In this document: positions 7,379 through 15,177 of the stretch, in pieces
How the letters are laid out: each line of letters opens with the position of its first letter
How positions within the stretch are numbered: position 1 is the first letter of the stretch
NCBI GenBank assembly: GCA_965232815.1
Contig: OZ247427.1
Location: 558,001-622,000, forward strand
Length of the DNA stretch: 64,000 bases
Origin: Bin87 sp026710825
GTDB taxonomy: Bacteria; Chloroflexota; Dehalococcoidia; Lucifugimonadales; UBA3495
Direction of reading: 5' to 3'
Notes under the pieces: model-generated
Databases searched by the model: none
What the model was told of the DNA's origin: nothing
Seen by the model: the letters and a program-made list of their open reading frames with translations, nothing else
Program-made: the position numbers and the translations under genes

Positions 7379-7659
7379 GCAGATTGCTCCTCATCATGGC
7401 CTGTGCATGAGGTGTACCATTCCGGCGGCATCGGAGACACGATGTCGCCGTGGATCTGTACCTGGCCTTTGAGGGAGCCCCGGACAGGATCAGGAGTTTC
7501 CTGGTATCTGGTGATCTGCACGATAGGTTCGTCGCCGTAGAAGATGATAGCTTTGCCGTCATGCTCAAACACGTGGGTCATGATTTCCAAGCAGCGTTCT
7601 TTGAACTCTTCGGTGGAGAGCGTGTGCAGCTTTTCGTGGTAGGGGACTGGTTCGGCCAT
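7375..7659 (-). CDS. Phd/YefM-like antitoxin of a VapBC-type module
   Basis: A 94-residue protein with the N-terminal DNA-binding fold typical of Phd/YefM (LSTEEFKERCLEIMTHVFEHDGKAIIFYGDEPIVQITRY) and a C-terminal segment with the sequence GSLKGQVQIHGDIVSPMPPEW. That K-G-x-V-x-I-x-G-D-I-V-S-P-x-x-x-E-W end is characteristic of antitoxins that pair with PIN toxins and wraps the toxin. It lies directly upstream of the frameshifted PIN gene with a four-base overlap. Members of the family usually repress their own operon. If the toxin is truly broken, this gene may persist as an orphan or as protection against related toxins. Confidence 0.85.
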   Translation of the reverse strand: MAEPVPYHEKLHTLSTEEFKERCLEIMTHVFEHDGKAIIFYGDEPIVQITRYQETPDPVRGSLKGQVQIHGDIVSPMPPEWYTSCTGHDEEQSA

Positions 7660-7710
7660 GGTTTCCTCCGGCCATACGGCGGCCCAGGTGGTGACGCTTC
7701 ATCGAGCATA

Positions 7711-8679
7711 TCACGGCGTCAGCAGTATCTTCCCCGTCGTCTCCCGCCCCTCCAGGCGGCGGTGGGCCTCGGCAGCTTCGGCCAGCGGGAGGTTGAGGGT
7801 GACGTTCAGCCTGACCCTGCCGGATTGGACCCAGTCCAGGCACTCCTCCGCGCGCTTCAGCAGTTCGGGCCGCGTCGCCGTGAAATCACCCAGGGATGGA
7901 CGTGTGAGGTACAGGGAACCGTTCCGCAGGGCGGCGGAGTCCACCTGACCCACGGGGCCGCCGGCCTGTCCATACAGGCACATGCAGCCGCGTCGCCCCA
8001 GGATGCGCAGACCCTTCTCGAACGTGGTCGCGCCGACTGCGTCGTAAATGATCTTGACGCCCTCTCCATTCGTCATCCGCCGGATTTCTTCCTCGAAGTC
8101 CTGCCGCGTGTAGAGGATCACGTCATCGGCGCCGGCGTTGCTGGCGAGGGCTGCCTTATCGTCAGTCGATACGGTGGTGTACACATGCAGGCCCATGCGC
8201 TTCAACATCTGGATGAGCAGCAGACCCATGCCGCCGGCCCCGGCGTGGACGAGGGCGCTTTGACCGGCCTGAAGAGGGATGATGTCATTGACCAGGAAGT
8301 GGGCCGTCATGCACTGCAGCAGGGTCGCCGCGCCCAAATCGAAGTCCATGGTGTCGGGGATGCGCACCAGCAGCCAGGCAGGAACGGCCTGCTGCTCGGC
8401 ATAGGACCCGGTGTGCATCGCGTAGGCGACGCGATCACCAACCGCGACCTCGGTTACGCCCTCGCCCACGGCAATCACTTCGCCTGATGCCTCGCGCCCG
8501 GGAGTCCACGGGAACGCCGCTGGCGGGTTGGTGCCCTTGCGGCTGGACACGTCGGTATAGTTCACGCCGATGTTGCGGATGGATACTACGGCCTCCCCTG
8601 CTGCGGGCGTAGGTTCGGGCATTTCTTCGTATTTCAGGACGCTGGGGCTGCCGACTTCGTAAGCGCGTATGCCTTTCAT
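7711..8679 (-). CDS. Zinc-independent quinone oxidoreductase (Qor/MDR family)
   Basis: A 322-residue medium-chain dehydrogenase/reductase. I chose the ATG at 8679 because GGAGG precedes it and MKGIRAYEVGSPSVLKYEEM is the family N-terminus. The GroES-like catalytic domain (to about residue 120) lacks the structural-zinc cysteines, as in Qor proteins, and has NYTDVSSRKG and PGREASGEVIAVGEGV. The Rossmann domain has VHAGAGGMGLLLIQMLKRMG (the A-x-x-G-x-x-G NADPH motif) and IIYDAVGATTFEKGL. It should reduce quinones or enones with NADPH in the cytosol. It is 62 bases downstream of an MmgE/PrpD gene on the same strand, so the two may be co-transcribed. Confidence 0.9.
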   Translation of the reverse strand: MKGIRAYEVGSPSVLKYEEMPEPTPAAGEAVVSIRNIGVNYTDVSSRKGTNPPAAFPWTPGREASGEVIAVGEGVTEVAVGDRVAYAMHTGSYAEQQAVPAWLLVRIPDTMDFDLGAATLLQCMTAHFLVNDIIPLQAGQSALVHAGAGGMGLLLIQMLKRMGLHVYTTVSTDDKAALASNAGADDVILYTRQDFEEEIRRMTNGEGVKIIYDAVGATTFEKGLRILGRRGCMCLYGQAGGPVGQVDSAALRNGSLYLTRPSLGDFTATRPELLKRAEECLDWVQSGRVRLNVTLNLPLAEAAEAHRRLEGRETTGKILLTP

Positions 8680-8741
8680 GGTGTTTGCCTCCGGTCGTAT
8701 TTTCGGGTGTTTGACGGGGTGGACGGACGCGCCCAATCGGG

Positions 8742-10073
8742 TCAGCCGCCCAGGACGGACGCCATGCCGGTCACGTTTTCGATTTCGGCGATGCCACGGA
8801 AACTGGCGATCGCTTCGTCGATATGGTCCGCCGGCAGGATGTAACGCGTGCAGTAAAGGAACTTGGCCTCCAACTCCTCGGCATCGAGGGGCATGGCCGG
8901 CGTCCCGCGCGGATGGTCCACGCGATGCCGCAGGGTCCGGCCGTCGCTCAGACTTACCGCCACCTCCGCAGGGTGTGAGGCCAATGGTGACGCGGTCAGC
9001 GTCGCTTCCACCGATATGCGGCCCATCACGGCGCGGACGCCGTCGTCCTGCACCGCAGGATCGGAGAAAAAGTTGATCAGCGGCTGGCCGTGGCACAGGG
9101 TCGCCGCCGCGATGAAACCGATGGACGTGCGAGCCTGCCAACCGTCGGACGGCAGCACGTTCGTTAAGTCCCGCAGGGTTTCGGCGGTCACGCCGACGTG
9201 CGCCGATACGATGTCGTTGGAGCCGAATCTATGAAGCTGCAACAGTCCCAGGATCGCGTCGATCACGCTGTGGCCGGCAGAATGGCACGGATACAGGCGG
9301 ATGGTCACGCCCGGATCCAGCAAGCGCCAGTCGCGGCCCAGGCCGTCAAGAGCCCCGTCTGCCACCACATCATGCGCGGGCGCCGCCTGCATGCCTTCGG
9401 CCGCTGTGATCGCCGCCAGCACCCCGTGCGTCGCGGAGTGTCCCTCGGGAATGGACGCAGCTCCGGCGGATCGGTACCCGATGCCCGTATTGGCGGACGT
9501 GGCGGCCATACCGACGGCGTTGGCTATCGTCGATTCCTCGGGCGCGAACAGCATCGCTGACGCCGTCGCCGCTCCGATGGAACCGCACGCTCGACCAATC
9601 TGCGGCGCCTGTGACATCCGGGCGGTGATCTCGCAACCAACGGCGAACGCCGCCAGGACCGAGTTGCCCGCATATCCGTTCATCTCGCCCAACGCCATAA
9701 CAGCGGGGAACACTGCGGCCGTGGGATGGACCTGCGGCGCCCCTGTGCCGCCGGACTCCACAAGGTTGTCGTCGAAATCCAACAGGCGGATCAGTGTCCC
9801 GTTGACCAGGGCCGCGTGAACCGGGGACGTACGTTGACCCATGCCGATGATGGTGCTCCGGCCGTTGCCCCCCATGGCGCGCAATCCGCGGGCCAGCGCG
9901 ATGCCGTCGGGATGGGCGGCGCCGGCCAGCGCGGCGGCGGCGGCGTTGAGCATCATGTCGCGGCACATATCGGCGACGAGGTCCGGCAGACCGTCCGGAT
10001 GTTCGGCGATCTCGGCCGCAAAACGGGCGATTCGTCGGGCGAAGTCGGGTTGGTCCTGTTGAGCGGTAGTCAT
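8742..10073 (-). CDS. MmgE/PrpD family protein, second paralogue
   Basis: A 443-residue protein with the family elements AHPDGIALARGLRAMGG, FDDNLVESGGTGAPQVHPTAAVFPAVMALGEMNG, GSIGAATASAMLF and a C-terminal lid domain with HRVDHPRGTPAMPL followed by the usual YLPADH-like region. I chose the ATG at 10073 (MTTAQQDQPDFARRIARF), where the family similarity begins; the frame is open further to 10148 but that would run into the opposite hicA start. No clear Shine-Dalgarno is seen. The paralogue at 1701 is only loosely similar, so the two probably act on different hydroxy-acid substrates. It may be co-transcribed with the Qor gene downstream. Confidence 0.85.
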   Translation of the reverse strand: MTTAQQDQPDFARRIARFAAEIAEHPDGLPDLVADMCRDMMLNAAAAALAGAAHPDGIALARGLRAMGGNGRSTIIGMGQRTSPVHAALVNGTLIRLLDFDDNLVESGGTGAPQVHPTAAVFPAVMALGEMNGYAGNSVLAAFAVGCEITARMSQAPQIGRACGSIGAATASAMLFAPEESTIANAVGMAATSANTGIGYRSAGAASIPEGHSATHGVLAAITAAEGMQAAPAHDVVADGALDGLGRDWRLLDPGVTIRLYPCHSAGHSVIDAILGLLQLHRFGSNDIVSAHVGVTAETLRDLTNVLPSDGWQARTSIGFIAAATLCHGQPLINFFSDPAVQDDGVRAVMGRISVEATLTASPLASHPAEVAVSLSDGRTLRHRVDHPRGTPAMPLDAEELEAKFLYCTRYILPADHIDEAIASFRGIAEIENVTGMASVLGG

Positions 10074-10135
10074 GGCAACGTAAGCATAGCGACGGGCCCG
10101 GATTGACGCAACGCGGCCCAAATCACCGCCGAGTG

Positions 10136-10141
10136 TATAAT
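10136..10141 (+). promoter_or_regulatory. Consensus -10 box of hicA; possible leaderless start
   Basis: A perfect TATAAT ends seven bases before the hicA ATG at 10148. Transcription would start at or beside the ATG, implying a leaderless mRNA. No good -35 box lies at 17 bases; a TTGACG is present but 27 bases upstream. Confidence 0.45.
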
Positions 10142-10147
10142 GCGGCA

Positions 10148-10339
10148 ATGCACCGCAGAGAGGTGATCCGGCGGCTGAAGGCGGATGGTTGGTACGTTGA
10201 CCGTATCAAGGGTTCTCATCACCAGATGAAGCACTCGCGTAAGCCCGGTACTGCCTCGGTACCCCACCCAGAAAAGGACCTGAAAATAGCAACGATAATC
10301 AGCATCGAGAAGCAGTCAGGCGTCAGGCTACGACGATAA
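10148..10339 (+). CDS. hicA: HicA-type mRNA interferase toxin
   Basis: A 63-residue protein with the HicA (YcfA) double-stranded RNA-binding fold: REVIRRLKADGWYVDRIKGSHHQMKH, where the S-H-H-Q-M motif holds the catalytic His, then VPHPEKDLKIATIISIEKQSG. HicA cleaves mRNA when free of HicB. The family start MHRREVIRRL sets the ATG at 10148 rather than an upstream in-frame ATG at 10103. The hicB gene follows after nine bases. The region upstream is divergent from an MmgE/PrpD gene, so the pair has its own promoter, likely repressed by the HicB-HicA complex. Confidence 0.9.
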   Translation: MHRREVIRRLKADGWYVDRIKGSHHQMKHSRKPGTASVPHPEKDLKIATIISIEKQSGVRLRR

Positions 10340-10348
10340 GGAGCCGCT

Positions 10349-11116
10349 ATGGAACGAACCTACATCGCGTTGGTTGAAAAGGATACAACCAGCGATTTTG
10401 GCGTATTCTTTCCGGATCTGCCGGGCTGCATAACTGCCGGTTCGACCTTTGAAGAAGCCCGCGAAATGGCGCGGGAAGTGTTAGCTCTCCATCTGGAAGG
10501 ATTGTCTGCCGATGGGGAATCCATCCCGCCGCCCTGCTCCGCCGATGTGGCATTGGCCTACGAAGACGCGCACTATGCCATCGCCCTGATCGTTGTAGAG
10601 GCGTTGCCCGAGCGTACCGAAGAAGAGGCACAGGCGGAGTTTGAGGCATTTCTGGCTTCCGACGAGTACCGTGAAATTTTCGGGACGCCGATTGCCGAAA
10701 GCGAGCTTGACGACCTCCCATACTGTGATGAGGAGCCGATATCAGAAGCAGTCGCAGCCGGAATTGGGCTGCGGCCGGTGAAGGCTGACGCATCGGAGAG
10801 AACCTATGCCGCCCTGGTCAGGCAGAGCAACGACGGCGGCATATGCATCAGTTTTCCCGACCTGCCGGGATGCGCGGCGTCCGGCGAAACACTCGAGGCG
10901 ACGTGCAAAACAGCGCGCAGAGTATTGGCTTCCCATTTGGACCAATTGCCCGCCAAAGGGGCATCCATCCCTGAGCCCAGTTCAGCCTCGAAGGTGCATT
11001 CGCTGATGGACGCTACGGATGCAGTCGCGTTGACCGTGGTTACGGCGCTGTCCGAGCGGGATTCGGATACAGAAGCATATCGGGAGATTTACAGGGATCC
11101 GGTGTCCGCGTCCTAG
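10349..11116 (+). CDS. hicB: HicB-type antitoxin with two HicB domains (internal duplication)
   Basis: A 255-residue protein, about twice the usual HicB length. Residues 3-64 form one HicB domain (YIALVEKD, then FGVFFPDLPGCITAGSTFEEA) and residues 152-211 a second (YAALVRQS, then ICISFPDLPGCAASGETLEA). The similarity continues after each domain: AIALIVVEALPER with AVALTVVTALSER, and EYREIFGTPIAES with AYREIYRDPVSAS. So nearly the whole protein is a tandem repeat joined by an acidic linker (about 119-148). Normal HicB proteins carry one such domain plus a DNA-binding part; no clear ribbon-helix-helix or helix-turn-helix is visible here. It should bind and neutralise HicA. The GGAG upstream supports the ATG. 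Confidence 0.85.
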   Translation: MERTYIALVEKDTTSDFGVFFPDLPGCITAGSTFEEAREMAREVLALHLEGLSADGESIPPPCSADVALAYEDAHYAIALIVVEALPERTEEEAQAEFEAFLASDEYREIFGTPIAESELDDLPYCDEEPISEAVAAGIGLRPVKADASERTYAALVRQSNDGGICISFPDLPGCAASGETLEATCKTARRVLASHLDQLPAKGASIPEPSSASKVHSLMDATDAVALTVVTALSERDSDTEAYREIYRDPVSAS

Positions 11117-11167
11117 GACAGAACACGCCAGTGGAAATCCGCAAGGAATATTTTCGGAGGTAAGGCA

Positions 11168-12412
11168 ATGACTGCAAACGGTTCCGGTTCCGTGGAAACG
11201 CGCGTCTACGACGTGGCGATCGTGGGCGGCGGCATCATCGGGCTGTCCACCGCGATGCAGTTGCTGGAGCAGTCACCCAACCTCAACGTGGCGGTCATAG
11301 AAAAAGAGGACCAACTGGCCCAGCACCAGACCGGCCACAACAGCGGCGTGATCCACTCCGGCATCTACTACCGCCCCGGATCGTGGAAAGCGCGTTTCTG
11401 CGTGGGCGGCAAAGACCGCCTGATCGCGTTCTGCGACGAGAACGAAATCGATTACGACCCTTGCGGCAAGGTGATCGTCGCGACCCACGAGAGCGAATTG
11501 GGTCGCCTGCAGGACCTGTACGAACGCGGCGTGGCCAACGGCGTGCCTGATCTCGAGATCGTAGAACCGGATCGTCTCGCCGAAATCGAGCCTCACACCA
11601 GGGGTGTGCGCGCCCTATGGGCTCCCCACACCGGCATAGTCGACTACGTCAGGGTTGCCAACGCCTACGCCGGCAAATTCCAGTCCGCAGGTGGCGACAT
11701 ATTCACCGGCGCGGCGGTCAAACAGGCGCGGCAGACCGCGGGCGGGACGACCCTCGAAACCGAACGCGGCGCCCTCCAATCGAAGCACGTGATCAACTGC
11801 GGTGGCCTCTACGCCGATAAACTGGCGCGCATGATGGGCGAGGAGACCGACGTACGAATCATCCCGTTCCGCGGCGAGTATTACAAGCTTGCGGAATCCA
11901 GCCACGATCTGGTCAAGGGGTTGATCTATCCGGTTCCGGACCCGCGGTTCCCGTTCCTGGGAGTGCACTACACGCGCAACATCCACGGGTACGTCGAGGC
12001 AGGGCCCAACGCGGTCCTGGCGTGGGCGCGTGAAGGCTACAGCAAAGGCAACATCAGCGTGGGCGAGACGGCCGGCTCCCTCACGTTCCCCGGATTCTGG
12101 AAGATGACCGCCAAGCACTGGCGCACCGGTATGAAAGAGATGCACCGCTCATACAGCAAGTCGGTGTTCGTGGGCGATCTGAAGAAACTGATACCCGAGA
12201 TAAGCGCCGGCGACCTCGAACCCGGCGGCAGCGGAGTGCGCGCTCAGGCCGTGTCATCGTCGGGCGCCATCCTGGACGATTTTCACATCCTGCGGGGACA
12301 GAAAGCCCTCCATGTCCTCAACGCCCCATCCCCCGGCGCCACGTCGTCCCTGGCAATCGGCGAGTACCTTTCGGATATGGCGATGGAGGATTTCGGACTG
12401 CCGAAAGCATAA
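11168..12412 (+). CDS. lhgO: L-2-hydroxyglutarate oxidase/dehydrogenase
   Basis: A 414-residue FAD enzyme. The dinucleotide motif YDVAIVGGGIIGLSTAMQL is at residues 14-32 and is followed by the family signature QTGHNSGVIHSGIYY, which places the FAD and substrate His. Later elements HVINCGGLYADKLARM, IPFRGEYYKL, PFLGVHYTRNIHG and VLNAPSPGATSSLAIGEYL complete the LhgO pattern. It oxidises L-2-hydroxyglutarate, a side product of malate or lactate dehydrogenases, to 2-oxoglutarate and passes electrons to the quinone pool or oxygen. GGAGG precedes the ATG. It starts a + strand run that continues into lipid-type genes after a 71-base gap. Confidence 0.92.
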   Translation: MTANGSGSVETRVYDVAIVGGGIIGLSTAMQLLEQSPNLNVAVIEKEDQLAQHQTGHNSGVIHSGIYYRPGSWKARFCVGGKDRLIAFCDENEIDYDPCGKVIVATHESELGRLQDLYERGVANGVPDLEIVEPDRLAEIEPHTRGVRALWAPHTGIVDYVRVANAYAGKFQSAGGDIFTGAAVKQARQTAGGTTLETERGALQSKHVINCGGLYADKLARMMGEETDVRIIPFRGEYYKLAESSHDLVKGLIYPVPDPRFPFLGVHYTRNIHGYVEAGPNAVLAWAREGYSKGNISVGETAGSLTFPGFWKMTAKHWRTGMKEMHRSYSKSVFVGDLKKLIPEISAGDLEPGGSGVRAQAVSSSGAILDDFHILRGQKALHVLNAPSPGATSSLAIGEYLSDMAMEDFGLPKA

Positions 12413-12483
12413 TCCGAAAAGGCTTGGTGTATAGTGTATCCGGGCGCGCTATGACTGCAAAATGAGCGCACCACCGGATAATA

Positions 12484-12879
12484 GTGCAAGAAACCTTCAT
12501 AGACTTGGGAAGCTGGCAAGTCACGGATGACGAGGTGCTGGAATACCTGCACGCCGTTGGCGATGAATTGCCGATTTACGGAGAGTCCGGCATCGCGCCG
12601 CCGTTGATGCTGACCGCCAAGGTAGTCGGGTTGTTGCTGGACCGTCTGTCCTTGCCCGATGGCGCGATACACAGCCTGCAGGACGTGGAGACGATCAGCC
12701 CGCCGCGATTGGGAACGGTCGTGGCAACCACCGCGCAGGTTGAACCGGCGCGGGAGAGGGGCGGGTTGACGTTCCTGACGGTGAATTACAGCGCTACCGA
12801 CGCCGGCGACGGCGCCCTGCTGCAGCGGGGACGCACTACGGTATTGCTGCCCGCCGCAACCGACGGTCAAACCGGCTGA
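12484..12879 (+). CDS. MaoC-like hot-dog hydratase subunit, N-terminal (FAS1-dehydratase) type
   Basis: A 131-residue protein starting at GTG. The sequence LGSWQVTDDEVLEYLHAVGDELPIYGESGIAPPLM resembles the non-catalytic half of MaoC-type hydratases: it has the substrate-channel A-P-P-L-M element but lacks the D-x-N-P-x-H catalytic motif. The rest is a hot-dog fold (VETISPPRLGTVVATTAQV, LTFLTVNYSATDAGDGALLQRGRTTVLLP). It is followed after eight bases by the catalytic-type subunit, so the two probably form a heterodimeric (R)-specific enoyl hydratase, as in the HadA/HadB pattern. The start is uncertain because no clear ribosome site precedes it. Confidence 0.7.
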   Translation: MQETFIDLGSWQVTDDEVLEYLHAVGDELPIYGESGIAPPLMLTAKVVGLLLDRLSLPDGAIHSLQDVETISPPRLGTVVATTAQVEPARERGGLTFLTVNYSATDAGDGALLQRGRTTVLLPAATDGQTG

Positions 12880-12886
12880 AGCAATA

Positions 12887-13345
12887 ATGAGCAACACCAC
12901 GACGACCATGGCCAGGCACACGACGGTGGGCGATACGCTTCCGCCGGTTCGTCGGACCATCACGCGCGAAAGCATTAACGCGTATCGCCATGCTTCGGGC
13001 GACAACAATCCCATCCATTACGACGACGAATTCGCGGCGTCAACCCGGTTCGAAGGAGTCATCGCCCACGGAATGCTGACTCTGGCGTTGATCTCGGAGA
13101 TGATGGCGCAGGCCTACGGCGCAGACTGGTTGACCTCGGGGAACCTCCGCGTGCGGTTCCGTGGGGCGGCATATCCCGGCGACACTCTTGAGGCAACCGG
13201 GGCAGTGAGCAAATGCGAACCCGAAGCCAATGGCGTAAAAATAACCTGCGCCGTGGAAATCAATAACGCAGCGAATGGGGTGAGGATCATCACCGGCACA
13301 GCCACCGTATTGGCGGAAACCAAGGAGCGAGGGGTTACTCAATAA
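12887..13345 (+). CDS. MaoC family (R)-specific enoyl-CoA/ACP hydratase, catalytic subunit
   Basis: A 152-residue hot-dog protein with the hydratase-2 motif: YRHASGDNNPIHYDDEFA places the catalytic Asp and His, and GVIAHGMLTLALISEMM is the overhanging segment. It hydrates trans-2-enoyl thioesters to (R)-3-hydroxyacyl thioesters or the reverse. It sits between a degenerate partner subunit and plsX, with its stop overlapping the plsX ATG by one base, and fabG follows, so a role in fatty acid elongation as a FabZ substitute is a fair inference. An in-frame second ATG (MARHTTVG, at 12908) is also possible as the start. Confidence 0.85.
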   Translation: MSNTTTTMARHTTVGDTLPPVRRTITRESINAYRHASGDNNPIHYDDEFAASTRFEGVIAHGMLTLALISEMMAQAYGADWLTSGNLRVRFRGAAYPGDTLEATGAVSKCEPEANGVKITCAVEINNAANGVRIITGTATVLAETKERGVTQ

Positions 13346-14382
13346 TGAGCAGCAATGGGAATACTGCGAGGGTACGCGTCGCATTGGACGCGATGGGTGG
13401 AGACTACGGACCCAGCGTAACCATCCCAGGGGCCCTGTCCGCGGTAGCGGCGCACCCCCATCTGAATATCGCCCTCGTGGGGGATCCGGAGGAAGTGCAC
13501 GCAGCCCTGTCTCAGGAAAACGCCGACCTCGCAGCGTTGCCCATCAAAGTCGTGCCGTCCGAAGGCAAAATCGAGGACGACGAGCACCCCATATCAGCCC
13601 TGCGTAGAAAGCCCCGTTCCTCCATAGTCACGGCCATGTCCCTCCTGCGGGCCGGCGAAGCGGACATGGTGGTCTCGGTCGGTTCAACCGGCGCCTCCAT
13701 GGCTACGGCCACGATAACCCTGGGATTGCTCGAGGGGCTGGAACGACCGTGCATCGGCGGAAACTTCCTGGGATTGGCGCCCAAAACCACGGTGGTAGAT
13801 CTGGGCAGCAATGTGGATGCCCGGCCTTCGCTGCTCCTGAGTTTTGCCGCCTTGGGCGTTGTGTTCGCCCGACGCCGCCTGGAAATCGAAAACCCCCGGG
13901 TGGCGTTGCTCAGCGTGGGCGAGGAAGAGGCCAAGGGCAACCGCCAGGTCCAGGAGAGCCATTCGCTGTTCCGGGATAGTCACCTGAACTTCGTCGGCAA
14001 CGTGGAGGGCATGGACTTTTTCACCAACAAAGCGGATGTAATAGTCTGCGACGGCTTCATCGGGAACATCCTGATCAAGTTCGCCGAGGGGCTTGGTTCC
14101 GCCCTCGCCCCGTATTTGCAGCGCCAGTTGGCCGAGTTTTTGCCCGAAAACCAGTTGCGGGAGATTGCCAGGGCCCTGTGGACCAATATGAACCTGCCGA
14201 GGACCATGGGTGGGCCGCTGTTCGGCGTCGATGGCCTGGTGATGGTTGGACACGGATCATCCACCGCTGAAGGCATCGCTGGAGCGATCAACACCGGCCT
14301 GCTATGCCATAGCATCGACCTGGTGGAAGGATTCAGGGAAGAGCTATCTGAGTTGCGTCATACGGGCGTGCTGGAAGCGTGA
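13345..14382 (+). CDS. plsX: Phosphate acyltransferase
   Basis: A 345-residue protein with the PlsX pattern throughout: RVALDAMGGDYGPSVTIPGAL at the start, LVGDPEEVHAAL, DEHPISALRRKPRSSIVTAM, SVGSTGASMATATITLG, TTVVDLGSNVDARPSLL, RVALLSVGEEEAKGN and VIVCDGFIGNILIKFAEG. It converts acyl-ACP and phosphate to acyl-phosphate, the donor for PlsY in phospholipid synthesis, as a peripheral membrane protein. It is translationally linked to the upstream MaoC gene (TAATG) and followed by fabG after 15 bases. The usual neighbours rpmF, fabH, fabD and acpP are not here. Confidence 0.96.
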   Translation: MSSNGNTARVRVALDAMGGDYGPSVTIPGALSAVAAHPHLNIALVGDPEEVHAALSQENADLAALPIKVVPSEGKIEDDEHPISALRRKPRSSIVTAMSLLRAGEADMVVSVGSTGASMATATITLGLLEGLERPCIGGNFLGLAPKTTVVDLGSNVDARPSLLLSFAALGVVFARRRLEIENPRVALLSVGEEEAKGNRQVQESHSLFRDSHLNFVGNVEGMDFFTNKADVIVCDGFIGNILIKFAEGLGSALAPYLQRQLAEFLPENQLREIARALWTNMNLPRTMGGPLFGVDGLVMVGHGSSTAEGIAGAINTGLLCHSIDLVEGFREELSELRHTGVLEA

Positions 14383-14397
14383 AGGAATAGGTGCGCC

Positions 14398-15162
14398 ATG
14401 TATAACATCGACCTGAGTGGACAGGTTGCGCTGATAACGGGATCGTCCCGTGGCATCGGCGCGGCGATTGCGAAACAACTGGCCGCAGCGGGAGCATCGG
14501 TGGGCATCAACTACCGGAGCAACGCGGACGCAGCCGATAGAGTCATAGATCAAATCAGGGCAGCCGGCGGGGAGGCCCTGCGCGTCCCGGGCGACGTGTC
14601 CGACGAGAACGCCGCCGAAGCGGTGGTCAAGACGACCGCGGACCGGTTGGGCCGGCTGGACATCCTGGTGAACAACGCGGGGATCACCCGCGACCGCCTG
14701 GTAATGCGCATGAACGCCGCCGATTGGGACGAAGTGCTGACAGTCAACCTACGCGGCACGTTCCTCCCGACGCGATTCGCGATTCCTCTGATGGTCCGTC
14801 AGCGCTATGGCCGGGTCGTCAACGTTTCATCCGTCGTGGGGCTGTCCGGCAACCCGGGCCAGGCCAACTACGCGGCATCCAAGGCCGGCCAGATCGGGCT
14901 CGCCAAAGCCATCGCCCGCGAAGTCGCCAGCCGGAATGTTACCGTCAACGCGGTCGCGCCCGGTTTCATCGACGTCGATGATGGCGGCGGAATGACCGGC
15001 GAACTGAATGAGGAACAGAGGAGCCAGGTGCTGTCCCGCGTGCCGGCCGGCAGGTTCGGGTCCGCCGAAGACGTGGCGTCCGCCGTCCTGTACCTCGTCA
15101 GCCCCGCCGCAAGCTACATCACCGGACAGACCATCACCATCGACGGCGGCATGACCGCGTAA
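14398..15162 (+). CDS. fabG: 3-oxoacyl-[ACP] reductase (SDR)
   Basis: A 254-residue classical short-chain dehydrogenase. It shows the cofactor motif ALITGSSRGIGAAIAKQL, the NNAG stabilising motif (LVNNAGITRDRLVMRM, which is strongly FabG-like), the catalytic Ser-Tyr-Lys in VNVSSVVGLSGNPGQANYAASKAG, and the family end YITGQTITIDGGMTA. Arg in NYRSNADAADR favours NADPH. It reduces 3-oxoacyl-ACP to (R)-3-hydroxyacyl-ACP. Immediately downstream of plsX and two MaoC-like genes, it fits a fatty acid or acyl-thioester cluster. FabG assignments from sequence can hide other SDR substrates, but context supports this one. Confidence 0.9.
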   Translation: MYNIDLSGQVALITGSSRGIGAAIAKQLAAAGASVGINYRSNADAADRVIDQIRAAGGEALRVPGDVSDENAAEAVVKTTADRLGRLDILVNNAGITRDRLVMRMNAADWDEVLTVNLRGTFLPTRFAIPLMVRQRYGRVVNVSSVVGLSGNPGQANYAASKAGQIGLAKAIAREVASRNVTVNAVAPGFIDVDDGGGMTGELNEEQRSQVLSRVPAGRFGSAEDVASAVLYLVSPAASYITGQTITIDGGMTA

Positions 15163-15177
15163 CCGGGGGACCTGACC

